A stretch of 52,015 bases of DNA from positions 1 to 52,015 of the forward strand of contig JBQCHY010000081.1 in NCBI GenBank assembly GCA_051954235.1, read 5' to 3'. This DNA comes from 62-47 sp051954235 (GTDB taxonomy: Bacteria > Pseudomonadota > Alphaproteobacteria > Rhizobiales > Xanthobacteraceae). The notes beneath the pieces were generated by a model, which saw only the letters and a list, made by a program, of their open reading frames with translations, was not told where the DNA came from and did not search any database. A program made the translations under genes and the position numbers. Of this stretch, positions 7,289 through 14,178 are shown in pieces. How positions within the stretch are numbered: position 1 is the first letter of the stretch; each line of letters starts with the position of its first letter.

Positions 7289-7504
7289 ATGTCATCTGCC
7301 ACCATCGCGGAGCGTCATTTCAAGGCGGCTCTTGAGCAGGCCAGCGCCGAGGGTGTCGACGCCGACACGCTGTGCCGTTCGCTGCTGGGGCTCGTCGTCA
7401 ACCAGTATCTTCAGACGCGATCCGTGGCGGACGTGCAATCGGAGCTGCGCTTCCTGGCCGAGAATTGCGATCCCGATACCGATTTCGCTTTCATGCGCCC
7501 GTAG
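7289..7504 (+). CDS. Small conserved-type hypothetical protein
   Basis: A 71-residue soluble acidic protein beginning MSSATIAERHFKAALEQ. It appears largely helical, with a segment CRSLLGLVVNQYLQTRSVADVQSELRFLAENCDPDTDF. GGAGAG lies a short distance before the ATG. It is plus-strand, between the dead immunity gene and the opposite-strand secreted genes. No function or family is recognised, but codon use and the ribosome site support a real gene. Confidence 0.65.
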   Translation: MSSATIAERHFKAALEQASAEGVDADTLCRSLLGLVVNQYLQTRSVADVQSELRFLAENCDPDTDFAFMRP

Positions 7505-7516
7505 CGCGCAACGCCT

Positions 7517-7828
7517 TCAGCAATACCCGTATTCGCCGCAGGCATAGGGCAGGCGGCTGAAGATGGTGTCCGGCGAGGTGCCGTAGTAAGACCGGTAGCG
7601 GAAGGATTTCGGCTTGCCGTAATAGCCGTTGACCAGCGGCGGGATGTCGACCTCCGGCGCGAACACCGTCTCGTAGTCTTCCTCGACGACAACGCGCGGC
7701 GCGGCCGCGCGCACCGGCGGCGGTTCGGCGAAGATCGCACCGAGGCGACTGTTGACGGGCAGGTCGGCGCCCAACGCCGTTGTGGCTAGACCGATGCATG
7801 CGAGCGGCAGAATGAACAGGCGAAACAT
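7517..7828 (-). CDS. Small secreted hypothetical protein
   Basis: A 103-residue protein with a clear Sec signal peptide (MFRLFILPLACIGLATTALGA, cleavage expected after residue 20 or 21). The mature part is Pro- and Tyr-rich (EEDYETVF, VNGYYGKPKSFRYRSYYG) and ends in YACGEYGYC with two cysteines. GGAGCG precedes the start. It is opposite to the structural genes and lies downstream of the trypsin-like protease gene on the same strand, 64 bases away, so the two may be cotranscribed. No family is recognised. Confidence 0.65.
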   Translation of the reverse strand: MFRLFILPLACIGLATTALGADLPVNSRLGAIFAEPPPVRAAAPRVVVEEDYETVFAPEVDIPPLVNGYYGKPKSFRYRSYYGTSPDTIFSRLPYACGEYGYC

Positions 7829-7892
7829 GGGGCGCTCCGATGATTCGCTTAAGGTAGCGCCGTGTCTTTAAGAAAACTTAACGCCGTGCCGT

Positions 7893-8654
7893 TCACCGCT
7901 TGCGCCAGCTTTGCGCGGTGCGTTCGATCCATTCGCGGTAAAGCGTCAGCGGTGTCACGCCGGTGAGGCCGCCGCAGCCGGCGGTGTTGTTGGCGCCGGT
8001 GGACCAACTGATGACGCCGATGACGACGCTGCGGCCGTTCTGATCCTCGAACACCGGGCCGCCGGAATCGCCGGTGCAGGCGCCGAGGCCTTCGCGCGCG
8101 TTGTTGGTCGAGGGATCGACCAAACGGATTTGCAGCGTACCGGGGCGGCCGGTGGCGACCAACGTCGCGGCGCGCGCAATGCCGCCGCTCTTGCCGTCGC
8201 CGCGCCGGGTAACGCCGATACCGGCGATGGTGAAGCGCGCGCCGGCAGCGATCGGTGTACGTGGATCGCCGAGCGGCGCGTGCGATTTGCCGGCCATCAG
8301 GGTCGCGAGTTGCAGCAGCGCAACGTCGGCACTGGCGCGATGATTGGCGATGCCGCCGCTGTTGTAATGCGGATGCGTTGCGACGCGGCGCACGTCGAGC
8401 AGTTGCGGCTGTCGCTGCGCGTCATAGGCGACGATCTTGGTGGTGACCCCCGGCGGCACGCAATGCGCGGCGGTGAGCACGACGTCCGGCGCGATCAGCG
8501 TGCCCGAGCAAAAGTTGCCGCGCGAGCCGACCACGGTGACGACGACGCGGCCGAGCCCGGTTTCGGCCGACGGCGCGCCGCCGACCATGGCTTGCGCGGA
8601 CGAGACCATGCCGAGCAGCGTCGCGCAAAATGCGTAAACGAAAACCTGTTTCAT
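7893..8654 (-). CDS. Secreted trypsin-like serine protease (S1)
   Basis: A 253-residue exported protease. A signal peptide occupies residues 1-22 (MKQVFVYAFCATLLG...AQA). The chymotrypsin-fold triad is complete: His64 in LTAAHC, Asp110 in SADVALL and Ser197 in TGDSGGP. Cys49 and Cys65 flank the His loop as in trypsins. An upstream start at 8690 would add 12 residues before the signal peptide and is less likely. It should act outside the cytoplasmic membrane. Its place inside a phage structural operon, on the opposite strand and directly before the head-tail connector gene, marks it as a cargo gene. Confidence 0.85.
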   Translation of the reverse strand: MKQVFVYAFCATLLGMVSSAQAMVGGAPSAETGLGRVVVTVVGSRGNFCSGTLIAPDVVLTAAHCVPPGVTTKIVAYDAQRQPQLLDVRRVATHPHYNSGGIANHRASADVALLQLATLMAGKSHAPLGDPRTPIAAGARFTIAGIGVTRRGDGKSGGIARAATLVATGRPGTLQIRLVDPSTNNAREGLGACTGDSGGPVFEDQNGRSVVIGVISWSTGANNTAGCGGLTGVTPLTLYREWIERTAQSWRKR

Positions 8655-8716
8655 GCGCGCGACAAAGCATCGCTGCGCCGCGCCTGTCAACTTTCGAGTC
8701 TTGAAAGGATCGCCCT

Positions 8717-9286
8717 ATGACCGCAACCTTGCTGGTGCCGCCGGCCACCGAGCCGTGGACGGTGGCCGACGCGAAAAACTTCTTGCGCGTCGAGAACGCC
8801 GACGATGACGTGCTGATCGCGGCGCTGATTGCGTCGGCGCGCGGGCAGATCGAGGCGCTGACCCGGCGCGGGTTGATCACGCAGACCTGGCGGCTGGTGC
8901 TGGATCGCTGGCCGCGCGACGGCCGCATCGCGCCGCGCCTCGCGCCGTTGCGCGCGGTGACTGCGGCGCGCATTTACGATGCGGCGGGTGAGACCGTTGC
9001 GATCGATATCGAGCGTTTCGTTGTCGATGCGGCAACCAACACCATCGCCGCGCCGCCGTGGTCGCTGCCGATGCCGGGGCGCGACGTCGCCGGGATCGAA
9101 CTCGATGTGACGGTGGGCTTCGGCGACGCCGTCTCCGATGTGCCAGATCTGCTGCGTCACGCGGTGCGCACGCTGGTGGCGCACTGGTACGACAATCGTG
9201 GATTGGCTGCGATCGGTCAAACCGTCGCGATGCTGCCGGGCAGCGTCAACGCTATGATCGCGTCCTATCGGGTGCTCTCGCTATGA
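8717..9286 (+). CDS. Head-tail connector protein (GTA gp6-like)
   Basis: A 189-residue protein of the phage gp6/phiE125 gp8-like connector family, which forms the adaptor ring below the portal. Family landmarks are PWTVADAKNFLRVENADDDVLIAALI near the start, ARGQIEALTRRGLITQTW, and DLLRHAVRTLVAHWYDNRG towards the end. It resumes the plus-strand structural order after the toxin and cargo insertions. The next gene overlaps its stop (ATGA at 9283-9286). Confidence 0.92.
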   Translation: MTATLLVPPATEPWTVADAKNFLRVENADDDVLIAALIASARGQIEALTRRGLITQTWRLVLDRWPRDGRIAPRLAPLRAVTAARIYDAAGETVAIDIERFVVDAATNTIAAPPWSLPMPGRDVAGIELDVTVGFGDAVSDVPDLLRHAVRTLVAHWYDNRGLAAIGQTVAMLPGSVNAMIASYRVLSL

Positions 9287-9603
9287 TCGATCCCGGCGCA
9301 TTGAAGACGCGCCTCACCATCGAGGCGCCGGTGGAAGCCGACGACGGGCAGGGCGGCGTCACGCGTGGTTACGCGACGTTTACGAAAGTGTGGGCGCAGG
9401 TCACGCCCCTCGGCACGCGTCACGACCCCGTTGCCGACACCGACGGCGCGGCGGTGCGTTATCGCATCGTCGTGCGTTGCGGCTACGTGCTGACCTTGCA
9501 GCATCGGTTGGTCGATGGCGCGCGCGTCTATCGCATTCTTTCGTTTCAGCAACGTGACAATGGCCGCTTCATCGAGATCGAAGCGGAGTTGCGCGTGGAG
9601 TGA
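9283..9603 (+). CDS. Phage head closure protein
   Basis: A 106-residue protein of the SPP1 gp16-like head-tail joining family (GTA gp7), the stopper ring between the connector and the tail. Typical features are the opening MIDPGALKTRLTIEAPVEADDGQGG, then FTKVWAQVTPLG, and a C-terminal YRILSFQQRDNGRFIEIEAE strand. It starts within the connector stop (ATGA), which implies coupled translation. Confidence 0.9.
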   Translation: MIDPGALKTRLTIEAPVEADDGQGGVTRGYATFTKVWAQVTPLGTRHDPVADTDGAAVRYRIVVRCGYVLTLQHRLVDGARVYRILSFQQRDNGRFIEIEAELRVE

Positions 9604-9621
9604 CGGCGCAGCGTCTCCTCT

Positions 9622-9706
9622 CGTCATCGCGAGCGCAGCGAAGCAATCCAGTCTTCCTTTCGTGGACTCCTGGATTGCTTCGTCGCTGACGCTCCTCGCA
9701 ATGACG
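9622..9706. repeat. Intergenic palindromic repeat, family B copy 1
   Basis: An 85-base inverted repeat whose ends read CGTCATCGCGAG and CTCGCAATGACG, with GAAGCAATCCAG / CTGGATTGCTTC inside. It separates the head closure gene from the DUF3168 gene. Copies are at 11721-11802 and 38072-38154. This is a common repeat type of Bradyrhizobium-like genomes, so it is not phage-specific. Confidence 0.85.
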
Positions 9707-9744
9707 GTAAAACAATTTTGGACTCATTTCATCGGATACCGACA

Positions 9745-10155
9745 ATGACCTCTGCCAATCTGGCGCTGCGCGCCGCGATTCATCACGCGCTCGTCGCCGA
9801 CAGCGGGCTTACTGCCGCACTCGGCGGTGCGCATGTTTACGACGCTCCGCCGCGCGGTGCGGCGTTTCCCTATGTCACCCTTGGAGAAGCGCGCGTCACC
9901 GATGCGTCCGCTGATGACGGGCCGACGCAGGAACATCTTTTGACGCTGCACGCGTGGTCGCGTCAGGGCGGCCACAAGGAGGCGCACGGCATCGCCGGCG
10001 CATTGTTGCAGGCGCTCGACGACGCGCCGCTGGCGCCGGATGGCCATCGGCTCGTCAACCTGCGCTTCGCCATCGCCGATATCCGCCGCGAGAATGACGG
10101 CCGCACCTATCACGCCGTCGTGCGCTTTCGCGCCGTCACCGAACCCGCTGTTTAA
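9745..10155 (+). CDS. Tail completion protein, DUF3168 (GTA gp8)
   Basis: A 136-residue DUF3168 protein, the tail-terminator or completion type found between head closure and tail tube genes. Typical blocks are LALRAAIHHALVADSGLTAALGG, HVYDAPPRGAAFPYVTLGE and HLLTLHAWSRQGGHKEA. The ATG at 9745 is preferred over an in-frame ATG at 9718, which would run into the preceding repeat. It is followed by the tail tube gene after 15 bases. Confidence 0.9.
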   Translation: MTSANLALRAAIHHALVADSGLTAALGGAHVYDAPPRGAAFPYVTLGEARVTDASADDGPTQEHLLTLHAWSRQGGHKEAHGIAGALLQALDDAPLAPDGHRLVNLRFAIADIRRENDGRTYHAVVRFRAVTEPAV

Positions 10156-10170
10156 AGGAGGATAAGCCCC

Positions 10171-10578
10171 ATGGGCGCGCAAAAAGGCAAGGACCTGCTG
10201 GTGAAGATGTTCGACGGGTCGAGTTACGTCACCGTCGCGGGCCTGCGCAGCCGCAAGATCGCGTTCAACGCCGAACTGGTCGACGTCACGCATGCGGAAT
10301 CGGTCGATCGCTGGCGCGAATTGCTCGCCGGAGCGGGCGTGAAGCGCGCGTCGATCTCGGGGCGCGGGCTGTTCAAGGACGCTGCCTCCGATGCGCTGGT
10401 ACGGCAGGCATTCTTCGACGGCGCCATCAACAACTGCCAGGTGATCGTGCCGGATTTCGGCGCTATTCAAGGCGCGTTTCAGGTCTCCGGACTCGAATTT
10501 TCCGGTGAACACAACGGCGAGGTGACGTTCGATATCTCGCTGGAGTCCGCCGGTGCGCTGACTTTCGCAGCGTTGTAA
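10171..10578 (+). CDS. Major tail (tube) protein (GTA gp9)
   Basis: A 135-residue tail tube subunit of the TP901-1/GTA gp9 type. The opening MGAQKGKDLLVKMFD, the VTHAESVDRWRELLAGAGVKRASISGRGLF segment and the C-terminal GEVTFDISLESAGALTF are characteristic. An AAGGAGG ribosome site (from 10154) precedes the ATG, stronger than those of its neighbours and consistent with a protein needed in many copies. Confidence 0.92.
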   Translation: MGAQKGKDLLVKMFDGSSYVTVAGLRSRKIAFNAELVDVTHAESVDRWRELLAGAGVKRASISGRGLFKDAASDALVRQAFFDGAINNCQVIVPDFGAIQGAFQVSGLEFSGEHNGEVTFDISLESAGALTFAAL

Positions 10579-10588
10579 GGAGAGCACG

Positions 10589-10918
10589 ATGCCCAATCGC
10601 TATCGCGGCGAGATCGAGGCCGAACTTGGCGGCCGCCGGCGCACGCTGGTGCTGACGCTCGGTGCGCTCGCCGAACTCGAGGCGGCGTTCGGCGCCGACG
10701 ATCTCGTCACGCTGGCGGAGCGTTTCGGCACCGGCCGGATGCGCGCGCGCGACCTTGTGCGCATCATTGCCGCCGGTCTGCGCGGCGCGGGCGAGACGGT
10801 GAGCGACGACGAGGTGGCGGCGATGACCGCTCCGGGCGGCGTCACCACTTATGTCCGCATCGCTGCCGACCTGATTGCGGCGACGTTCGAGGAGACGGCA
10901 GGCGAGGCCGCGCCGTGA
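10589..10918 (+). CDS. Tail assembly chaperone (GTA gp10)
   Basis: A 109-residue protein of the GTA gp10/TAC family, which assists tape-measure-dependent tail assembly. Landmarks are the opening NRYRGEIEAELGG, VLTLGALAELEAAFG and VRIIAAGLRGAGETVSDDEV. Together with the overlapping 73-residue downstream gene (GTGA at 10915-10918) it forms the two-part chaperone pair that lambda-like phages make by frameshifting. Confidence 0.9.
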   Translation: MPNRYRGEIEAELGGRRRTLVLTLGALAELEAAFGADDLVTLAERFGTGRMRARDLVRIIAAGLRGAGETVSDDEVAAMTAPGGVTTYVRIAADLIAATFEETAGEAAP

Positions 10919-11136
10919 TACATGGACTCGCACCGTTTCCCTGGCGCGCGGCGATGGGCTTCGGCTTCGGCGTGTTGCGCCTTGCGCCGGACGCGTTCTG
11001 GCGCATGACGCCGCGCGAATTGGCTGCCGCCATCGCCGCCTTGCGTGGGCCGATCGCCGCGCCGCTGACGCGTACTGATCTTGACGACCTGATGCAGAAA
11101 TTTCCCGACCGCGTCACGGAGACCGCACATGACTGA
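10915..11136 (+). CDS. Small tail assembly chaperone (GTA gp10.1, TAC_2)
   Basis: A 73-residue protein starting with GTG inside the stop of gp10. It has the family opening FPWRAAMGFGFGVLRLAPDAFWRMTPRELAAA. In RcGTA the same product sits between gp10 and the tape measure. Its end overlaps the tape-measure start by eight bases. The consecutive overlaps suggest that the chaperones and tape measure are made at linked levels. Confidence 0.9.
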   Translation: MIHGLAPFPWRAAMGFGFGVLRLAPDAFWRMTPRELAAAIAALRGPIAAPLTRTDLDDLMQKFPDRVTETAHD

Positions 11137-11716
11137 TGATACCGAATTGCTCGATACCGCGAGCACGCTGGATAGCCTCGCCTTGAAAACGCGCGATCTC
11201 TCGTCCGGCGCCAACAGCTTTGCCCGCGCCATGACGTCGGCCTTCGCCACGTCGGTGACTGGTGGCAAGCAGTTCGACGACGTGTTGAAGTCGCTAGCGC
11301 TGCGGCTTTCCGATTTGTCGGTACGGCTCGCGTTCAAGCCGCTGACCAGCGCGCTTGGCAGCGGCATCAATAGTCTGTTGTCGGGACTTACCGGAGTTGG
11401 CGGCAATGCATCGACCGCCTCGATGGTCGCGGCCTCCGGCGCAGTCAAGCCGTTCGCGACCGGCGGCGTCATCGGCACGCCGACATACTTCCCGATGCTG
11501 GGCGGCGGCGTTGGCCTTGCAGGCGAAGCAGGACCGGAAGCGATCATGCCGTTGAAGCGTGGGCCGGATGGCCGTCTCGGCGTCAGCGGCGCGGGCGGCG
11601 GCAATACCATCACCGTGCAGATCGCGACCCCGGACGTGGAGAGTTTCCGTCGCTCCGAAAGCTACATCACCGGCCAGATCGCTCGCGCCGTCGCGCGCGG
11701 GCAGCGGAGTTTGTGA
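11129..11716 (+). CDS. Short tail tape measure protein (GTA gp11)
   Basis: A 195-residue protein matching the very short tape measures of GTAs, compared with about 700 or more residues in ordinary siphophages. It opens with LLDTASTLDSLALKTRDLSSGANSFARAMTSAF. It has the family block KPFATGGVIGTPTYFPMLGGG and GLAGEAGPEAIMPLKRGPDGRLGV. Because tape length sets tail length, a tail similar in length to the RcGTA tail is expected. This is one of the better reasons to call the cluster GTA-like instead of an ordinary prophage. Confidence 0.9.
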   Translation: MTDDTELLDTASTLDSLALKTRDLSSGANSFARAMTSAFATSVTGGKQFDDVLKSLALRLSDLSVRLAFKPLTSALGSGINSLLSGLTGVGGNASTASMVAASGAVKPFATGGVIGTPTYFPMLGGGVGLAGEAGPEAIMPLKRGPDGRLGVSGAGGGNTITVQIATPDVESFRRSESYITGQIARAVARGQRSL

Positions 11717-11720
11717 TTAA

Positions 11721-11802
11721 CGTCATTGCGAGGAGCGAAGCGACGAAGCAATCCAGTCTTTTTCCTTGCAGCCTCTGGATTGCTTCGCTTCGCTCGCAAT
11801 AC
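11721..11802. repeat. Intergenic palindromic repeat, family B copy 2
   Basis: An inverted repeat bounded by CGTCATTGCGAGGAGC on the left and TTCGCTCGCAATACG on the right, closely related to copies at 9622-9706 and 38072-38154. It fills the gap between the tape measure and DUF2460 genes. Confidence 0.85.
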
Positions 11803-11816
11803 GGGAGGATATCGCC

Positions 11817-12458
11817 ATGACCGCATTTCATGAAGTGCTGTTTCCGCTCGACGTCGCGCTGAAGAGTGCAGGCGGGCCAGAACGGCGTACCGATATCGTT
11901 TCGTTCGGCTCGGGGCGCGAGCAGCGCAACGCCCGCTGGGCGCATTCGCGACGGCGCTACGATGCCGGCTATGGTGTCAAGACGCTCGATGCGTTGCGCG
12001 GCGTGGTGGCGTTCTTCGAGGAACGACGCGGCCAACTCTACGGATTTCGCTGGCGCGACCGGCTGGATTGTAGCTCCGCTTCGAGCGGCGAGGCGGTGTC
12101 GCCGTTCGACCAAGGGATTGGCGTCGGCGACGGAGCGACGGCGTCGTTTCAACTGATGAAGACCTATGGCGTGAGCTATGCGCCGTATCAGCGGCCGATC
12201 GTCAAACCGGTTGCGGGGAGTGTGCGTGTTGCCGTCGATCATGTCGAGATGACGAGCGGCGTGGCGTTCACCTGCGATGCGACCACCGGCGTCGTCACGT
12301 TTCTACCGGGCAATGTCCCGGCGGTTGGCAAGGCGATCACCGCCGGCTTTCAGTTCGACGTGCCGGTGCGCTTCGACACCGATTATCTCGAAGTGGATCT
12401 GTCGGCCTTCGCCGCCGGCGCGATTCCAAAGATTCCGCTGCTGGAAATCAAGGTGTAG
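11817..12458 (+). CDS. Distal tail protein, DUF2460 (GTA gp12)
   Basis: A 213-residue DUF2460/TIGR02217 protein, the distal tail ring at the tube tip. Landmarks are the opening FHEVLFPLDVALKSAGGPERRTDIV, RRRYDAGYGVKTLD, and VPVRFDTDYLEVDLSAFAAG near the end. The ATG at 11817 follows GGGAGG at 11803-11808. It starts the baseplate/hub module, and the next two structural genes keep the GTA order. Confidence 0.92.
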   Translation: MTAFHEVLFPLDVALKSAGGPERRTDIVSFGSGREQRNARWAHSRRRYDAGYGVKTLDALRGVVAFFEERRGQLYGFRWRDRLDCSSASSGEAVSPFDQGIGVGDGATASFQLMKTYGVSYAPYQRPIVKPVAGSVRVAVDHVEMTSGVAFTCDATTGVVTFLPGNVPAVGKAITAGFQFDVPVRFDTDYLEVDLSAFAAGAIPKIPLLEIKV

Positions 12459-12463
12459 CGATC

Positions 12464-12597
12464 TCACCCTCTCCCCTTGCGGGAGAGGGTGGCGCGAATG
12501 AACGGAGTGAATTCGAGCCGGGTGAGGGGCGTTGTGCGCCTTGACCCCTCACCCGCCCTCGCGTTGCTCGGGCAACCTCTCCCGCCAGGGGCGAGGG
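12464..12597. repeat. Intergenic palindromic repeat, family A copy 3
   Basis: An inverted repeat of about 135 bases with CACCCTCTCCCC...GGGAGAGGGTGG on the left, GGTGAGGGG/CCCCTCACCC in the middle and AACCTCTCCCGCC...GGGGCGAGGG on the right. It separates the DUF2460 gene from the DUF2163 gene. Confidence 0.82.
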
Positions 12598-12613
12598 CAG
12601 AGAGAGACTTATC

Positions 12614-13513
12614 ATGCGCTCCATTCCTTTCGCGCTTCAAGCGAAACTCGATAGCGGTGTCACCACGCTGGCGCGGTGTTGGGTGCTTCATCGCCGTGAC
12701 GGCGTGGTGCAGGGTTTCACCGATCACGATGCGGATATTATGATCGACGCCGTCGCTTGCCGGGCGGGCACCGGCTTCACCGCGTCGGAAGCCACCAGCC
12801 GGTTCGATCTTTCAGTGGCTGACACGGAGATCTCCGGTGCGTTGTCCGACACTTCGCTCACCGAGGCCGATCTCGCCGCGGGGCGATACGATGCCGCAAC
12901 GGTCGAAACCTGGCTGGTCGACTGGAGCGAGCCGGGCTTGCGCGTTCTCACCGCGCGCGGATCGCTCGGTGAAGTGAAACGGGAGGGCGCGGGGTTCACC
13001 GCCGAGTTGCGCGGCCTTGCCGATCTGCTTGCACAGGAGAGCGGCCGCTTCTACACCGCGAAATGTGGCGCCGATCTCGGTGATGCGCGTTGCGGGATTG
13101 ATCTGAGCAGTTCGACCTATCGCGGCACTGGCGTGGTGAGCGCGGTGACCGGCACCTCGCAACTCGCCGCCGCCGGGCTCGATGGTTTCGTTGCGACATG
13201 GTTCAGTGCCGGGCGATTGACGTGGACCTCCGGCGCTAATGCCGGGCTTTCGGTCGAAATCAAGCAGCATCGCGTCGAGAGCGGTCACGCCGTGCTGTCG
13301 TTGTGGCAGGCGATGGCGGAGCCGATCGACGTCGGCGATGCCTTCGTGGTGACGGCCGGTTGCGACAAGACGTTTGCGACCTGCCGTGACCGTTTCGCCA
13401 ACTCGCTTAACTTCCGCGGCTTTCCGCATATTCCGGGTAACGATTTCGTCATGAGCTATCCGAAGCCGGGCGGCGGCACGACCGGCACCACATACGGCAG
13501 CGCGTACGACTGA
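12614..13513 (+). CDS. Baseplate hub protein, DUF2163 (GTA gp13)
   Basis: A 299-residue DUF2163/TIGR02218 protein. It opens with RSIPFALQAKLDSGVTTLARCWVL, then QGFTDHDADI. Four conserved cysteines appear in two pairs, YTAKCGADLGDARCGID and VTAGCDKTFATCRDRF. In the RcGTA particle the equivalent hub protein is reported to hold an iron-sulfur cluster, so these four cysteines are probable ligands (established for the family, inferred here). The end GNDFVMSYPKPGGG is also typical. Confidence 0.92.
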   Translation: MRSIPFALQAKLDSGVTTLARCWVLHRRDGVVQGFTDHDADIMIDAVACRAGTGFTASEATSRFDLSVADTEISGALSDTSLTEADLAAGRYDAATVETWLVDWSEPGLRVLTARGSLGEVKREGAGFTAELRGLADLLAQESGRFYTAKCGADLGDARCGIDLSSSTYRGTGVVSAVTGTSQLAAAGLDGFVATWFSAGRLTWTSGANAGLSVEIKQHRVESGHAVLSLWQAMAEPIDVGDAFVVTAGCDKTFATCRDRFANSLNFRGFPHIPGNDFVMSYPKPGGGTTGTTYGSAYD

Positions 13514-13579
13514 CGCGATTGGTATCGTGAGAGCTCAGTCAAAAATTTGTTCTGTCGGTGGATCTGCAACTCGAACGGA

Positions 13580-13699
13580 GTCGTCCCCGCGAAGGCGGGG
13601 ACCCATACGCCGCCGCGGTTCGGCTCTGTCACCCTGGGCCAGTTCATTTGATCAGAACTAGCGCCAGGGGGTCTGGGTCCCCGCCTTCGCGGGGACGAC
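13580..13699. repeat. Intergenic palindromic repeat, family C copy 1
   Basis: A 120-base element with near-perfect terminal inverted repeats of about 20 bases (GTCGTCCCCGCGAAGG... and the reverse complement) around a central segment. It fills the 224-base gap before the NlpC/P60 gene. A close relative at 30372-30484 has invaded the start of ccmH. Confidence 0.88.
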
Positions 13700-13737
13700 C
13701 GCTGTGGAGTCATCGTTACAACCAGGGACAAACGCCA

Positions 13738-14178
13738 ATGCCTCCCATCGCCCGCGATGCCATCGTCGCCGAGGCGCGTGCATGGATCGGCACGCCGTAT
13801 CGTCATCAGGCGTCGGTGAAAGGCGTCGGCTGCGATTGCCTTGGCCTGGTGCGCGGCGTCTGGCGCGCGTGCATCGGTGAGGAGCCGGAGTTGCCGCCGC
13901 CTTACGCTGCCGATTGGGCGGAAGCGCGCGGCGAGGAAGCGTTGGCGAACGCGGCGCTGCGTTACCTTTCGCCCGTTGCGGTCGATCAGCTCAAGGCTGG
14001 CGATGTGCTGCTGTTCCGATGGCGCGCCGGCTTCGTTGCGAAGCATGTCGCCATCGCCACGCGCGACGGCACCATGATCCACGCCCATGACGGCGCGGCG
14101 GTGTGCGAGGTACGGCTTGCGCCGTGGTGGCGTCGCCGTCTCGCTTATGCCTTCGCCTTTCCCGGAGTGACCGACTGA
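13738..14178 (+). CDS. Tail NlpC/P60 cell-wall peptidase (GTA gp14)
   Basis: A 146-residue NlpC/P60 peptidase of the phage-tail type, which opens peptidoglycan during DNA entry. Cys34 in GCDCLGLVRG and His103 in AKHVAIA are the expected catalytic pair, with a further polar residue at His115 (MIHAHDG). The ATG at 13738 is chosen because the frame upstream runs through the family C repeat. Its stop overlaps the next gene as TGATG, linking it to the megatron, as in RcGTA. Confidence 0.93.
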   Translation: MPPIARDAIVAEARAWIGTPYRHQASVKGVGCDCLGLVRGVWRACIGEEPELPPPYAADWAEARGEEALANAALRYLSPVAVDQLKAGDVLLFRWRAGFVAKHVAIATRDGTMIHAHDGAAVCEVRLAPWWRRRLAYAFAFPGVTD

